Positions 11,039-22,015 of a stretch of DNA of 64,000 nucleotides are shown here, piece after piece (the stretch's first letter is position 1; each line of letters begins with the position of its first letter). The notes under the pieces are model-generated. The model had not been told where the DNA came from. It did not search any database and saw only the letters and a program-made list of their open reading frames with translations. Both the position numbers and the translations under genes were made by a program. Origin of the DNA: Forsythia viridissima (lineage: Eukaryota; Streptophyta; Magnoliopsida; Lamiales; Oleaceae); NCBI GenBank assembly GCA_030279155.1, contig CM059033.1, positions 34,535,501-34,599,500 of the forward strand, given 5' to 3'.

Positions 11039-13482
11039 TCAGAGCTTGATTTTTTCCTTATCATATTGATATGATTTTGTTTTGTCGCCCTGCTCGAATT
11101 CAACTATGAAAATTTCACTTTCCTCATCGGATAATTTTTCTTCACTCTTTTGTTTATTGATTGGTATGTGTTTCTTTTGGTTTGACTGGTTTTTCAATAT
11201 GGAAGTGTTGGTTCTTTCCTGGTCAATGGCGTCAATCTCAAAACAGGAATATGGAGAGCTTGGAAATTTAATTGCTTTGAACACATTGAATGTAATGTGT
11301 TCATCATTCACTTTCAGCACAAGTTCTCCGTTTTGAACGTCAATTACTGTCCGATCGGTAGTCAAGAAAGGTCGACCCAAAATAAGAGGTACATCCATGT
11401 CTTCACATATATCCAGAATAATAAAATCAGCAGAGAATATGAACTTGCACACTTTCACCAATATGTCTTCAACGATTCTCCTTGGATGTTTTATGGATCT
11501 GTCTGCAAGCTGTAACGATACTGTTGTTGGCTTTACTTCTCCCGAACTGAGCTGCTTAAAAATAGAGTAAGGTATTAAATTCACACTAGTACCCAGATTA
11601 TATAGAGCTTTATCAAAAAATAAACTACCAATAATGCAAGAAATGGTAAAACTCCCTGGATCTTTGAGTTTTGGTAGTAGTTTGTTTTGCAATATGGCAC
11701 TGCATTCTTCAGTTAGCATCACAGTTTCATGTTCCTCCAACTTTCGCTTATTTGAAAGGATTTCTTTCATGAATTTGGCATAGCTAGGCATTTGAGCTAA
11801 GGCATTGGCGAAAGGTATGTTGATGTAAAGCTTTTTGAATACATCCAAGAATTTCTTGAATTGCTAATCTAGCTTATGTTTTCGCAGCCTTTGAGAAAAT
11901 AGAATTGGAGGGACGTAAGCCGGTGGTGGAACATAATCTGATAGAGAGTCCCATTTTTCTTGTGCAACTTCTGCATCTGATTTGTTTTCTCTCTCTTTGC
12001 TGGACACAATTTCCTTTTCTACACCTGGTCTAGTCACATGAATCTTTGGCAACTCAGCTCTGCTTCTCTTGGTGATTGCTTTGACTTGCTCTTTTGGATT
12101 GACATCGGTATTGCTTGGCCATGTGCCTGGTTGTCTCTCGGTCAATAGTTTAGCCAACTGCCCAATCTGATTCTCTATATTCTTTATTGCTCCATCATGT
12201 CTTTTCTGCACTTCCTTGAATCTCATATCCATTCGTTCTGACAATTTAGCGACTATCTTTTCTAATCCCCCTTCTCTCTCTTGGGGTCTTCTCTGATTTG
12301 GCAAATTTTGAATATTTTGAGTGTTTTCATATGAGAAGTTTGGATGATTTCTCCATCCAGGATTGTAGGTCTGTGAGTATGGATTATTTTACTATCGCTG
12401 AAAGTTTTGAACATATGCAGCTTGTTCAGGTGATGACATATCAACTTTGGTTAAAGGGCATTCTGGTGATTGATGGTTTGCCCCGCAAGTTACACAGATT
12501 GGTAGGGGCATCTGAACTATATTAGCTAAGTGAGAATATTTCAGTACTTCCATCTATTTTGCCAATGCATCGATTTTTGCCAGTAAAATTGAATTGGTGT
12601 CCACTTCGTGTATTCCTGTTGCTTTCTTCTACAATCTTCTTTCTAGTCACATAATGAACTGTTCACTCATGGTTTCATATAGATCATAAAGGTCACCGAC
12701 AGATCTATTTTGAATAGAGCCACCTGCTGCAGAATCTACTGAAGAACAACTGGTTGAAGCTAGTTTAGAATAGAAATAATGATTCTGAGCTACTAAAGGG
12801 AAACCATGACTTAGACACTTTCTGAGCAGTTGCTTGAATCTTTCCCATGCCTCATGAAAATTTTCCAACTCAAATTGTTGGAAATTAGAAATTTCATACT
12901 TCAGTCTGTTTACTCTGGTTGGAGGGAAATATTTCAGTGTACATTTCTGGATCAGATCTGCCCAAGTGGTGATGCTCCAGGCGGTAGAGAATCTAGCAAT
13001 TCTCTAGCTTTATCCTTCAATGTATGTGGGAAGAGCCTCATCTTCAGTGCTTTTTCATTAACACCGTGGTATTTGAAATTTCTACAGTATTCATCGAAGC
13101 GAAAAATATGGTAATGAAGATTTTCATCTATCATCCCATAGAATAGCATATTATTCGAGAACAAATTCATCACATCTGGCATCAACTGGAAGTTATCGTA
13201 TCCATAAGGCGGATAGACTATGCTGTACCGATTCTCAAAAATTGGTGGCATTATATATTCACCCATAAGAATATCTCGTTCATTAACTTCCACTGGTCGA
13301 GCTATTGGAGCTTGATTATGCATTACATTTGCAGGTAATTGATCATATACTTGGTGGTCTGCCATTGTGTCTTTTTTCTGTCTTTTCTTTTCTCCTTTTT
13401 TATGTTGTCGTCGGTGAAAGCTCCGTTCAATTTTTGGGTCTAAATCAAATAGATCAAGATCTTTTGTACGGGGCATACACAC
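11039..13482 (-). pseudogene. Element B gag-protease (Athila type)
   Basis: The frame starts at 13482 with MPRTKDLDLFDLD soon after the initiator, followed by the gag segment MRLFPHTLKDKAREL. A frameshift near 12975 moves it to the frame used for the rest: 12868-12647 (ENFHEAWERFKQLLRKC), a CVTC..H....C knuckle near 12490, 12304-11864 (coiled coil with NIENQIGQLAKLL), and 11848-11039. The last piece has the aspartic-protease-like segment LYNLGTSVNLIPYSIF, where the expected active-site Asp (DLG in E) is Asn. Stops at about 12647 and 11864 break it further. Gag builds the particle and protease would cleave it; neither can be made here. Confidence 0.85.
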
Positions 13483-13632
13483 TTAACACCTAAAAATTTA
13501 GAAAACAGATAAAATTCAGCAGTATCACGAAGAATTAAAAATATAAATATAAATATAAATAAAAGAAAAATAAATAATACTAAAAAATTGTTAAAACTAA
13601 ATTATCAATTAATGAAGTAATTAATAAAACTA

Positions 13633-13650
13633 GTCCCGGCAACGTCGCCA
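13633..13650 (-). promoter_or_regulatory. Element B primer-binding site (tRNA-Asp, decayed)
   Basis: The plus strand reads GTCCCGGCAACGTCGCCA, which matches the 3' end of plant tRNA-Asp(GUC), TCCCCGGCAACGGCGCCA, at 15 of 18 positions. It lies six bases inside the 5' LTR, as expected for the minus-strand primer site of reverse transcription. Element E has the exact version. Confidence 0.82.
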
Positions 13651-13656
13651 AAAACT

Positions 13657-15027
13657 TGTTGTGCGATTTCAATCCCGCAAGTGGATAGATCGTTACAAGT
13701 AATAAAGTGATGTGAAAGATGTCGACCCCACGATGACTAGATATTAATTTAACCTATTAACTTATAACTTAAATTTTAACAATATGAAAAACACAGATTT
13801 TTTTTGATTTGTGATTCTAAAACTATTTTAATTAAATCTAAATTATCAAACAATTAAAGTAAATTTATGAGAATAAATTCAAACTATACAAACACTAGGA
13901 TTTGCGAATCCACCTACACGCTCTTTAATCAATTGTCCGTTTAATCGCTTTAGCTTATAATTACCTTGGATTAAAAATCGGTGTTCCTAAAATAATCAAA
14001 AGCCTCTCTCGATGGTCAATCAATTCTATACAATATGCGAACCTAATTATCTCTAATCAAGTTTCGAACATAAGCATATGCATTAAAATCTCAAGAACAC
14101 TTAAATGGATTTCATAGAGCATAATAGTAATCTCTATCTATTATTGGACCCTATGTTATTCAATACCACATTCTTAATCTATATTGAATCTCTCGACTTC
14201 AATATAAACCACAATATATTCTAATAGTGATCAGGCATTAAAATAATAAAAATAATGAATAAAGAATAATCAACTCAAAAACAATTAATTATTAAAACGG
14301 AAAAACTTCTAATTAATTAAACACATGAGGTTTCATCGTTCATCCTATAAATAAGTAAATTAGGCTGACATGATTATGTAAAACAATACAAAATTGTATT
14401 AATCATGTTCTGGCGAAAGAAAAAGAAGAAAGAATAAATAAAACCCGTTACTCTTGCTGAAAAATCTTCAATCCCGTGCCTTGATCTTCAATTCTTCTCT
14501 TGTATCTTCTTCCCAAAATTCATCTATCTTGTTTCTGGCTATTATCTGCCTTTTATATCCTTTTCCAAACCCTCCAAGTCGTGAATTAGATAGTTGTTTT
14601 ATCTTAGACTTGGTAGAGTTTTAATCCCATCAGAAATCTGACAAGTTACTGCGCGTCTTGCCCATGCGATCGCATGGGTCAGAACCTTGCGATCGCATGG
14701 TTCAATCAATTTACATTCTGCAATTTATTTAGGCACTTTTCGATTGCATCCTTGGACAACCATGCGATCGCATGGTTATCTTGTATGCTTTCTTGGATTC
14801 TTTTCTTTGATATTTGCATGTCAAATCCCTCAAGTCTCTTTGTCTGTTCAATTGAGTCCCTTTGTCTTCTATTTGCTCTATTTTCGTCTTTTCGTCAGAT
14901 TGACTCTTGAATTTGATTATTTCCTAAAATAATAAGAAAACAACATGCAATTAAACTGAAAACAAATAAGAGTACTCATAATTGTCCATTTTTGTGAGCT
15001 CAGATAAGTACAAAATTATACTTATCA
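13657..15027 (-). repeat. Element B 5' LTR
   Basis: About 1.37 kb, with plus-strand ends TGTTGTGCG and TTATCA. It contains three intact GCGATCGC palindromes (14666, 14689, 14764), each inside a CATGCGATCGCATGG-like context, in what is U3 on the minus strand. The end next to 15027 carries the hairpin GATAAGTATAA/TTGTACTTATC common to Athila LTRs here. ORF 14674-14910 is a by-product of the LTR sequence. Confidence 0.88.
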
Positions 15028-15405
15028 CTGACCTTCCTATTTACCACCCAAATTCAAGACGCATGCTCTCAACATATCTTCAAAGATTTGAATAGTGCAT
15101 TTCGATTGTCCATCAGTCTGAGGAGGATAAGCCGTGCTAAATTTCAACTTAGTACCCAACGCTCCTTGAAGGCTTTTCCAAAAATTTGAGGTAATTCTCG
15201 GATCTCTAGCTACAACTCATACGTTTCTCCACCAAAATGTATTACGTAAATCTTTATACATTTTAGTTTCACATGGATGTGCTGTGTAAGGAACGGAATG
15301 AGCTTTAAATAAAACCTTATTTCTCAGCCCTTCATCCTTAGGCACACAAATTCGACCTTTGAACATCAAATCTCTGTCCTTTGCTATTTTGAATTCTTTC
15401 TTCAT
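15028..15405 (-). pseudogene. Element A integrase N-terminal part, internally deleted
   Basis: 15405-15217 encodes the start of the HHCC zinc domain (KAHSVPYTAHPCETKMYKDL..TFWW). It is followed almost at once by ARDPRITSNFWKSL..TKLKFSTAYPPQTDGQSKCTI (15205-15080). In intact relatives about 100 residues lie between these, including the two zinc cysteines and the first catalytic Asp. The second Asp context (SDRDPR in relatives) reads VARDPR, and the third catalytic residue, Glu in QSE, is Lys. The strand-transfer enzyme was therefore dead even apart from the insertion of B at 15027. Confidence 0.82.
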
Positions 15406-16960
15406 TTCAGTTCCTACTTAAGTTCTGGTCTTTTCCAGGAAAGGATCATCTTTTTGAGCTATCGCAATTCTATATCTGAGTGCCGGCTTTACTATCAAAC
15501 TTGCTATCACTACCGATGTTCGTACCAATGGAGTCAATACTTCAATTTTCATACTCTCAAAGTCCTTGATCAAATTATCCTGTGTCAATTGCAATGTAGA
15601 CAACTGACCCATATTCTTTCTGCTTAGAGCATCTGTGACTACATTTGCCTTACCCAGATGGTAAATGATAGAGTAATCGTATCCTTTACAAATTCCAACC
15701 ATCGACGTTGCCTCATATTCAACTCCTTTTGGGTGAAAAATACTTGAGACTCTTATGTTCTGTGTAAATTTCACACTTGCTTCCATAACGATAGTGGCGC
15801 CAAATTTTTAAGGCGTGAACCACCGCAGCGAGTTCAAGATCGTGTGTTGTGTAATTTTGTTCATACTGCTTTAACTGTCTTGAAGCGTAAGCTATCACCT
15901 TTTCATTTTGCATCAACACACAACCCAAATCGAGTTTTGACGCATCACTGTAAGTTACATAGCCTTCTAAACCTTCGGGTAAAGCTACTACTGGTGCAGA
16001 TACTAGCTTGTTCTTTAACTCTTGAAAACTCTATTTACACTTTTCGGACCAAACGTACTTAACTCCCTTTCGAGTCAATTGCATCATAGGGCCAACTATT
16101 TTGAAAATTCTATGAAACGTCGATAATAGCCGGCTAAACCCAGAAAACTTCCTGTTTTCCCAATATTTGATGGTACCGGCCAATTTGACACAGCTTCAAC
16201 CTTTGATAGATCTACTTCAATTCCCTTGGCCGTCACAACATGTCCAAGGAACCCTATTTGGTCCAACCAAAATTTGCACTTCAAAAATTTGGCATACAAC
16301 TTTTATCTCTACTAGGTCTCCAATACTATTCTCAACTGCTTTTGATGTTACTCGAGATTATTGGAATAAATCAACATGTCATCGATGAACATGAGAAATC
16401 ACTCTAAATGTTGATGAAAAACTCAATTCATTAAATCCATAATTACCGCTGGAGCATTCGTCAGTTCAAAGGGCATTACTGTGAATTCATAATGCCCATA
16501 GCGAGTTCAGAATGCTGACTTTGGTATATCAGATGGCCTGATTTTTAGTTGATGATAGCCCAACCTCAAGTCGATCTTCGAAAACACAGAAGTACCCTTC
16601 AATTGATCAAACAAATCCTCAATTCTTGGAAGTGTATACTTTTTATTGATCGTCAATTTATTCAACTCACGGTAGTAGATGCACATTCTCATCTATCCAT
16701 CTTTCTTCTTCATAAACAGTACAGGAGCTCCCTACGGAGAAACACTTGGTCAGATAAATCCTTTATCCAAAAGTTCTTCCAATTGCATTTTAAGCTCTTG
16801 CAATTCTTTTGGTACCATACGATACGGAGCCTTTGATATGGGTGCAGAACCAGGTAAAAGATCTATCATGAATTCTACTTGTCTATTAGGAGGTATACCT
16901 ACTAGATCGTCTGGAAACACATCAACTTACTCCTGAACTACTAGTACGTTATCCAACGTT
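15406..16960 (-). pseudogene. Element A reverse transcriptase and RNase H
   Basis: RT pieces on the minus strand: YYRELNKLTINKKYTLPRI and FSKIDLRLGYHQLKI (16692-16507), the active-site FIDDMLIYSNN near 16390-16360 (outside any long ORF), and the thumb LGHVVTAKGIEVDLSKVEAV with FLGLAGYYRRFI (16299-16096). RNase H follows: VIAYASRQLKQYEQNYTTHDLELAAVVHALKIWRHY with an EIYTEHKSLKYF segment (15928-15719; the usual TDH is TEH), then KGYDYSIIYHLGKANVVTDALSRK (15786-15418). Frames shift several times and stops separate the pieces. The order PR-RT-RH-IN is the gypsy order. Confidence 0.85.
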
Positions 16961-17547
16961 ACTTTCTCAGATGGGGTACTAGTGAGATTGACAAGAAAAC
17001 CTTGGCAATCTATCTTCTTAAGCAACTTTTATGCCTGTAAAGCTGAGATGAGACGGGAAAGTGCTTTAATATTCGACCCATAAAATTTGAACTCCTTCTC
17101 TCCCAGTCTTCGAAATATTACTTCCTTCTCAAAACATACAATGGTAGCAAGATTACTACCCAACTAATCCATCCCCAGGATAATGGAAAAATCTCTCATA
17201 CTTATAGCATGCAGGTTTGCTAATAAAACTAACCCATCAAAATCTATCTAAACTGTCCTATCTAATTTATCTGTCTCTATAGTTCCTCCTGATGGTATAT
17301 TAACCTCTAGTACATTATCACTTTTCTGACATAGAATATTAACTTTAGCTAGGCATGCTTCAGATATAAACGAATGCATCGCACCAGAATCAATAAGAAC
17401 GTAAACAGGTATGCTAGAAATAGATAACATACCCATAATAACATCTAGATTTTGGGCGGCCTCTTCATGAGTCCGGGCGAACACTCTAGATTTTTCTTTG
17501 TTCGCTTGATCATTAACCTTCGTTGGCTCTGCCCGACATTGTGACAC
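16961..17547 (-). pseudogene. Element A aspartic protease
   Basis: The minus-strand frame 17547-17248 includes PVYVLIDSGAMHSFIS, with the D-S-G active site of retroviral-type aspartic proteases, near 17410-17370. It would process the Gag-Pol polyprotein in the virus-like particle. The frame is closed by a stop at 17248. Downstream, to 16961, conserved linker sequence to RT is present but broken. It follows directly on the CCHC knuckle of gag, as usual for this clade. Confidence 0.8.
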
Positions 17548-18800
17548 ATAATGTCCTAGCTCTCCACACCTATAACAGACATTCTTGCCAAAGTGGCAAT
17601 CACCACTGTGATTCTTCTTACACTTAGGACACTGAGGAATAGCATTATTTAACTGACCCCTGATGGGACCTTGATTCTGTCTTTTGAACTGGCCTGAATT
17701 TTGGTTCCTATTCTAATCATGTCAATTTTTCTTTTCCAAGTCATTCTGTTGTTCCTGAACTTTGACCTTTAAACCTGAAAAGGTCACGGTTTGAGCCATC
17801 TTGACTACTACCCTGAAAGTAGGAAGTGCATGGAAACTAACAATCTATCTAACCTCTGAGCGCAACCTTTTTTCATAACGTCATGCCTTTATTAATTCGG
17901 TGCTAACCAAATATGGGGCATAGTACGACAATTCCTCAAATTTTTGCTCATAGTCGGTAATTTCCATTTCTCCTTGGACCAAATACAGAAACTCTGATTC
18001 TTTGTAATCACGTAGAGCCTGCAAAAAATATTTTTTTGTTGGCTCGACTTTGAACGGGGCCCACGAGAGATTATTATGTTCATCCTCAGCATGGGTGTGG
18101 GATGTTGACTTCCACTAGTGACCTACTCTGCTGTTTAGCATGAACTCCACACAAAGGACTTTTTGATTTTCAGGACAAGCGATGTGCCAAAACATTTTCT
18201 CAATTGTCCACAACCATTCCTCAGCTACAAGAGAATCATTCCCACCATCAAAAGTAGGAGGTTGGTATCAACAAAATTGCTCAATCACCAGTACAGAAGG
18301 GGCTGCGTCATGTGCTGGTGGGGCCTGGGGTGGGCGTGGGTCAGGTTGAGTCGGTTTTGGGCCCAACCTGACTTGAACCGACCAAAAATCAGTTTGGCGT
18401 AAGCCAAACCAAAACCAAAAAAAATTTGAAAAAACGGGCCCGAAACCGACCCGAACTGACTCGGGTCGATTCGGGTTTTCGGTTTGGGCCGGTTTGAAGA
18501 AAAAAATTTTTTTTTTTTTTTAATAAACTGAGTCGGTTTCGGGTTGGGTAAACCCAACCTGAAACTGACCCGAACCGACTCGGGTCGGTTCGAGTCGTCG
18601 GTTTCGTGGGTTTTTTGCCCAGCCCTAGTGGGGCCTGATGTGTTTGGGGGCACTTGCGATGCCATTAGCGCCATTGACGGTTGTGACACTAGAGGTGCTG
18701 TCTGAGCTACCAACACTCTCCTCATTTCCTCAACTGCTAGTTGTAGGTCTCTAATAGCTCTTGCTTGCGTAGTTGGTGCCATTTCCTTTAAAATAAACAA
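17520..18800 (-). pseudogene. Element A gag with CCHC knuckle, interrupted by a MITE
   Basis: The likely start is the ATG at 18782-18780 (MAPTTQARAIRDLQLAVEEM). After the MITE at 18326-18627 the frame resumes with PPTFDGGNDSLVAEEWL, then FKVEPTKKYFLQALRDYKESEFL (the gag capsid-like core) and YAPYLVSTELIKA. The C-terminus has a degenerate CPKC..H...C and then CYRCGELGHYVSQC (near 17600-17535), a standard CX2CX4HX4C RNA-binding knuckle. Several stops and the insertion kill it. Gag assembles the particle and packages RNA. The extra ORF upstream lies in the same frame. Confidence 0.82.
18326..18627. mobile_element. hAT-type MITE inserted in gag
   Basis: A 302-bp segment with ends TGGGGTGGGC and (reverse complement of the right end) TAGGGCTGGGC, flanked by a perfect 8-bp duplication GTGGGGCC (18318-18325 and 18628-18635). 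The 8-bp duplication and the TAGGGNTGGGC end are typical of Tip100-like hAT elements. The interior is rich in GGTTCGGGT/ACCCGAACC words and holds a T-run. It encodes nothing. Reading the gag frame across it gives a Lys-rich artefact. Confidence 0.8.
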
Positions 18801-18989
18801 AATGAAAATTTTTGTAACTCATCGAAATAACCACCATACACAAAGCCATGAATATCTAAAAAACTATCAATAAAGGAGAATTTAAATAGCATCTTTTATA
18901 TATTTAAATCATCCTTCAAGAGGTAAAATAAGTAAAAGTATCTAGTGCTAAACAACTGTAAAGTAACTATACATGAGAAAACTGAAATC

Positions 18990-19649
18990 CTAAAAGGAAA
19001 ACATCTTACTAATATAAAGTCTATAAGCATCGTCGTTGCTGATCCATCCTCCGTGTACTTTAGGCCTCTTGGGCCGTGGAGCCTCATCATCCGAGATGAC
19101 ACAAGACTTAACCTCAGACTCTATCTCAAGATCTTCCTCCAGGTCATCCTCGACCTGGATAACTGAATCGACCTCAAACACTAGCAATGGCTCTGGCTCT
19201 GGCTCTAGCTCGACTATTGGATGAGGCTCGAGGATAGGCTCAACTACAAGAGTAGCCTCAGGGATAGGATGGGGACCTTCACCATATAAACTGTACTCCT
19301 CCCAGTGTATAATGAACGCATCACAATACATGTCATATTCTACCTTCGGGTGGTAGATCTCTTCCAAATCTCTTTAAATCTCATCGGCAATCGGTTGTCC
19401 TGGACCAATCAATGAGTCAATCACATGAGCAATAGACTTAGCATCGGTGGTTACTAAACCATAGTTCATCAATCTAATACGAGATGCCCTACGGTTAACG
19501 TTATGATGGCCAACTGACCACTCGAGATCCAAAGCAAAAAGTGTATAATCATTCATTGCCGCTTCAACACGTTCTAGGAAATCATCAGTCAGAGGAACCA
19601 TGTCTGAGATACAATTTATGAAGGGTTCTATTAGGTGGATTTCTATCAT
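18990..19649 (-). pseudogene. Extra acidic ORF between 5' LTR and gag of element A
   Basis: One minus-strand frame runs from ATG at 19649 to a stop at 18990, interrupted by a single TAA at 19374-19376. It spans about 219 residues. The first half (MVPLTDDFLERVEAAMNDYT, LDLEWSVGHHNVNRRASRIR) looks folded. The middle is Pro/Glu-rich (ELEPEPEPL, VEDDLEEDLEIESEVK). Near the end PRPKRPK could be a nuclear-localisation signal. I recognise no family. It is in the same frame as gag, with 208 bp of T-rich DNA (on the minus strand) between its stop and the gag ATG. Additional ORFs are known in some plant gypsy elements, but not one I can match to this. It could also be captured host sequence. Confidence 0.6.
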
Positions 19650-19717
19650 CTTTTAATTTAAAATAAATAACTAACATAAAATTTCATCTTAACTTAATAT
19701 TTCATCGTAAAATGAAA

Positions 19718-22015
19718 CAATTAAAATTTTCCATGCCCTTGAAGGTTTTTAAAATGAATCTTTAAATGTATATGACGACTCCAAATAATATTTCCCATGT
19801 CCTTGAAGGTTTTTAAAAATTAAAATTTTGCAGAAAATAACAAGTGCGCAAGGGAAGAGGAATTTACTTCAAAATTTCATAGTTTTGCATATACCACGAT
19901 AGGTGTCGCCACAATTTATTTGACCATTCAAAAAATTTCAAAAAATCAACTGTAGATACCTGGAACCACAGACTACAACATATTAAAATTTCAAACCTTA
20001 GCTACGTTGTTTAGTAGGTAAAAATGATAGTCGATGTTACTTAAAAACTGTCTCGAGTGCCTTAAGGCAGCCTGTTCAAACGTACATAATAAATTGTACG
20101 ATGGAATTTTTGAGTGATTCTAATTTTTGTTATTAAACCCCATATAGGGCTTTCTATAGTCACTAATTTCACTCAAAAACTTCAATCATAGCAAAATTAT
20201 GATTTTTCAAAAGGGGGACAGTAAGCTGAAGATTCTGAAAATAAAACTAGGTAAATTTCAAATTTAAAACTTTGAATGACAATTAAACCAATATCTTATT
20301 TCCGTACATATTACATAATTAAATACTGAATCAAATACTTAAAATATAGTAATTGCATCATAATTGACTCGATCATCTCAACGTCAAAACATAAATTAAA
20401 TAAGAATTTTTATGACAAGCTCATTAGCCTACCATCATCGCATCAACGCCAATCAGTTCAATTTGAAAATTTATTTGTTTTGGGGTGAGTATTTCATAAA
20501 AAACACTTAGTAGAAATACTTACAACATGTGGAAAAATTATACTTGAACATAAATTCAACATGCCATCATTTTTGAAACGTACATAAGAACATAAAAATT
20601 AGTAACCGGCACCACATAACGTCATACGTGATTACCTTCAATCACAAACATGTTAAAATGATTACCTTCAATCACTATCATAAGTTCCTTCATAAATACG
20701 TTTGCATGGCATTTATATAACATCATAATTTTTCCAAACTTTATTTAAAAATCGCAGTAAAATTAGCAAGTAAAACTATCTTGAAAACGAGTTTTCGGTT
20801 GAAGTTTTGATGAAGAAAATTTGTTTTTGCAACTTCCGAAAATCAAAACCCGCACGCTATTTTGTAGATGTATCTATAAGGAACTCTTGTGAAGATTAAA
20901 ACCAAGTTAAACTTCTTCTTTTTTTTCTGCGGGCCGAAAACTGGATAGAAGTAAAGGTAGTTGCTGGAAAATTTGGTTACTAAAATGGCAGAAAAATGGC
21001 TATTGTGTGCTGGCCAAAAATCTGAAAGAAAAGATAGATGAATGCTAGAGTATTTTTTTGGTGGTTGAGACTAAGGTTCCAAGGCTTCTTGTTGCACGAA
21101 ATTGAAGGGAAAAAGGAATATTTTTTGCTGGAGTTTTACAGCTAAAAAAATGAAGAAGAAGCAAAACTAATACCTACTGCTGGGGCCGAATTTTGAGTAG
21201 AAAAATAAAATAATATGGACCTTTTATTTGGCTGATAAATGACTAAACTTTAGGAGATTATGGTGGTGGTTTCTTGTAGTCGGAGGGGCATTTTTCTTTG
21301 GGAGTTGTGGAGAGCACTTTGCTGGAACAGGAAGAGAAGAAAATTATCAAGATGAGGGCTGAAAACATTCTATAAAAATGGCAGCAGAGATGGACATTTT
21401 CTTGTGCTGTTTGATGGAGGAAATGGCCGAATTTTGGGACCTTATTGGAGGGAAAAATTGGTTAACAAGTGAGATTAGGTGGGGCAGTTTTTTGCTAGAT
21501 CATGGAAGGCAGTTTCTGCTGGAAATGGCTGATGGTGGGCAGTTTCTCATCAAGGTCTAGTGGCTGTTTGGGAGTGTTTTCTGGCAAGGAATAAGGGTAT
21601 GTTTGGAGGTATTTTCTGGTAGGAATAAGGGGCTGTTTTGGGTTAATTACGGTGAAACTTTTTGTGTTAAAAGCTTACTAATTTTGACATAACAAATGGT
21701 GATTCTCTTTGTTGAAAACTGGACTAGTATAGGTCAAAATAAAAGTTGAATATTTTGCTTAGTTTTTAATTTAATTGGTTGTCTTGAATTAAATCTAGAA
21801 ATTAAACCAAGAACATTTGTTCGATGTAAAAAAAATTAACAAAGCTCAGTGATAAAATAATACTTCATTTTTGTCAATTAAAATATAAGCAAACGCACAC
21901 AACATTTAACGTGGAAAAAATATTTAAAATGAACTATAAGGTTGAAAGCGACGCCAAGTGTAATATAAAATATTTACTTGAAATTAAAAATGCAAAAAAA
22001 AATTCGGATTTTACA
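19718..22015 (-). repeat. Element A 5' LTR
   Basis: It matches the left LTR from 19753 (left-copy position 4853) to the end at 22015 (TTTTACA, the reverse complement of TGTAAAA). The first 37 bp of the left copy are missing. In their place is a 68-bp-spaced partial duplication (CCATGCCCTTGAAGG at about 19728 and CCATGTCCTTGAAGG at about 19796). No tRNA-Met-like primer site (TGGTATCAGAGC) could be found next to it, so the LTR/interior junction is rearranged. ORF 21378-21560 is part of the LTR. Confidence 0.8.

Larger units (their letters stand above)
7695..15027 (-). mobile_element. Element B: Athila-like retrotransposon lacking RT and integrase
   Basis: Two LTRs (7695-9033 and 13657-15027) of about 1.35 kb flank a 4.6-kb interior with gag and protease only. 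It is inserted in element A's integrase. On the minus strand the flanks are GTCAG upstream and GTCAC downstream (with one extra T), an imperfect 5-bp target duplication. Gag, LTR and 3' non-coding sequences are clearly related to element E, but the whole stretch from the end of protease (11039) to just past the pol stop (about 11000) is missing. It could only move using proteins supplied by another element, and its own gag is also broken. Confidence 0.87.
4816..22015 (-). mobile_element. Element A: chromovirus-type Ty3/gypsy LTR retrotransposon
   Basis: The left LTR (4816-6973) and right LTR (about 19718-22015) enclose, on the minus strand, an extra ORF, gag with a CCHC knuckle, protease, RT, RNase H, integrase and a chromodomain-like tail. 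The pol order RT-RH-IN is that of Ty3/gypsy, and the tail places it near the Tekay/Del clade. The flanking five bases are TGGGG (4811-4815) and TGGGA (22016-22020), a target duplication with one change. About 7.3 kb of this span is nested element B, and 0.3 kb is a MITE. All coding parts are broken, so the copy is dead. The chromodomain is known in this family to guide integration into heterochromatin. Confidence 0.88.

Noticed and set aside
8623..14932. ORFs of 78-97 residues at 8623-8916 and 14674-14932
   Set aside because: They are the same U3 sequence of the two LTRs of element B, read through the palindromes; not preserved between copies as protein.
18786..19009. Intron joining the acidic ORF of element A to gag
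   Set aside because: A GTAAG donor and a T-rich AAAG acceptor exist, but using them shifts the frame relative to gag. I keep only the observation that both ORFs are in one frame.
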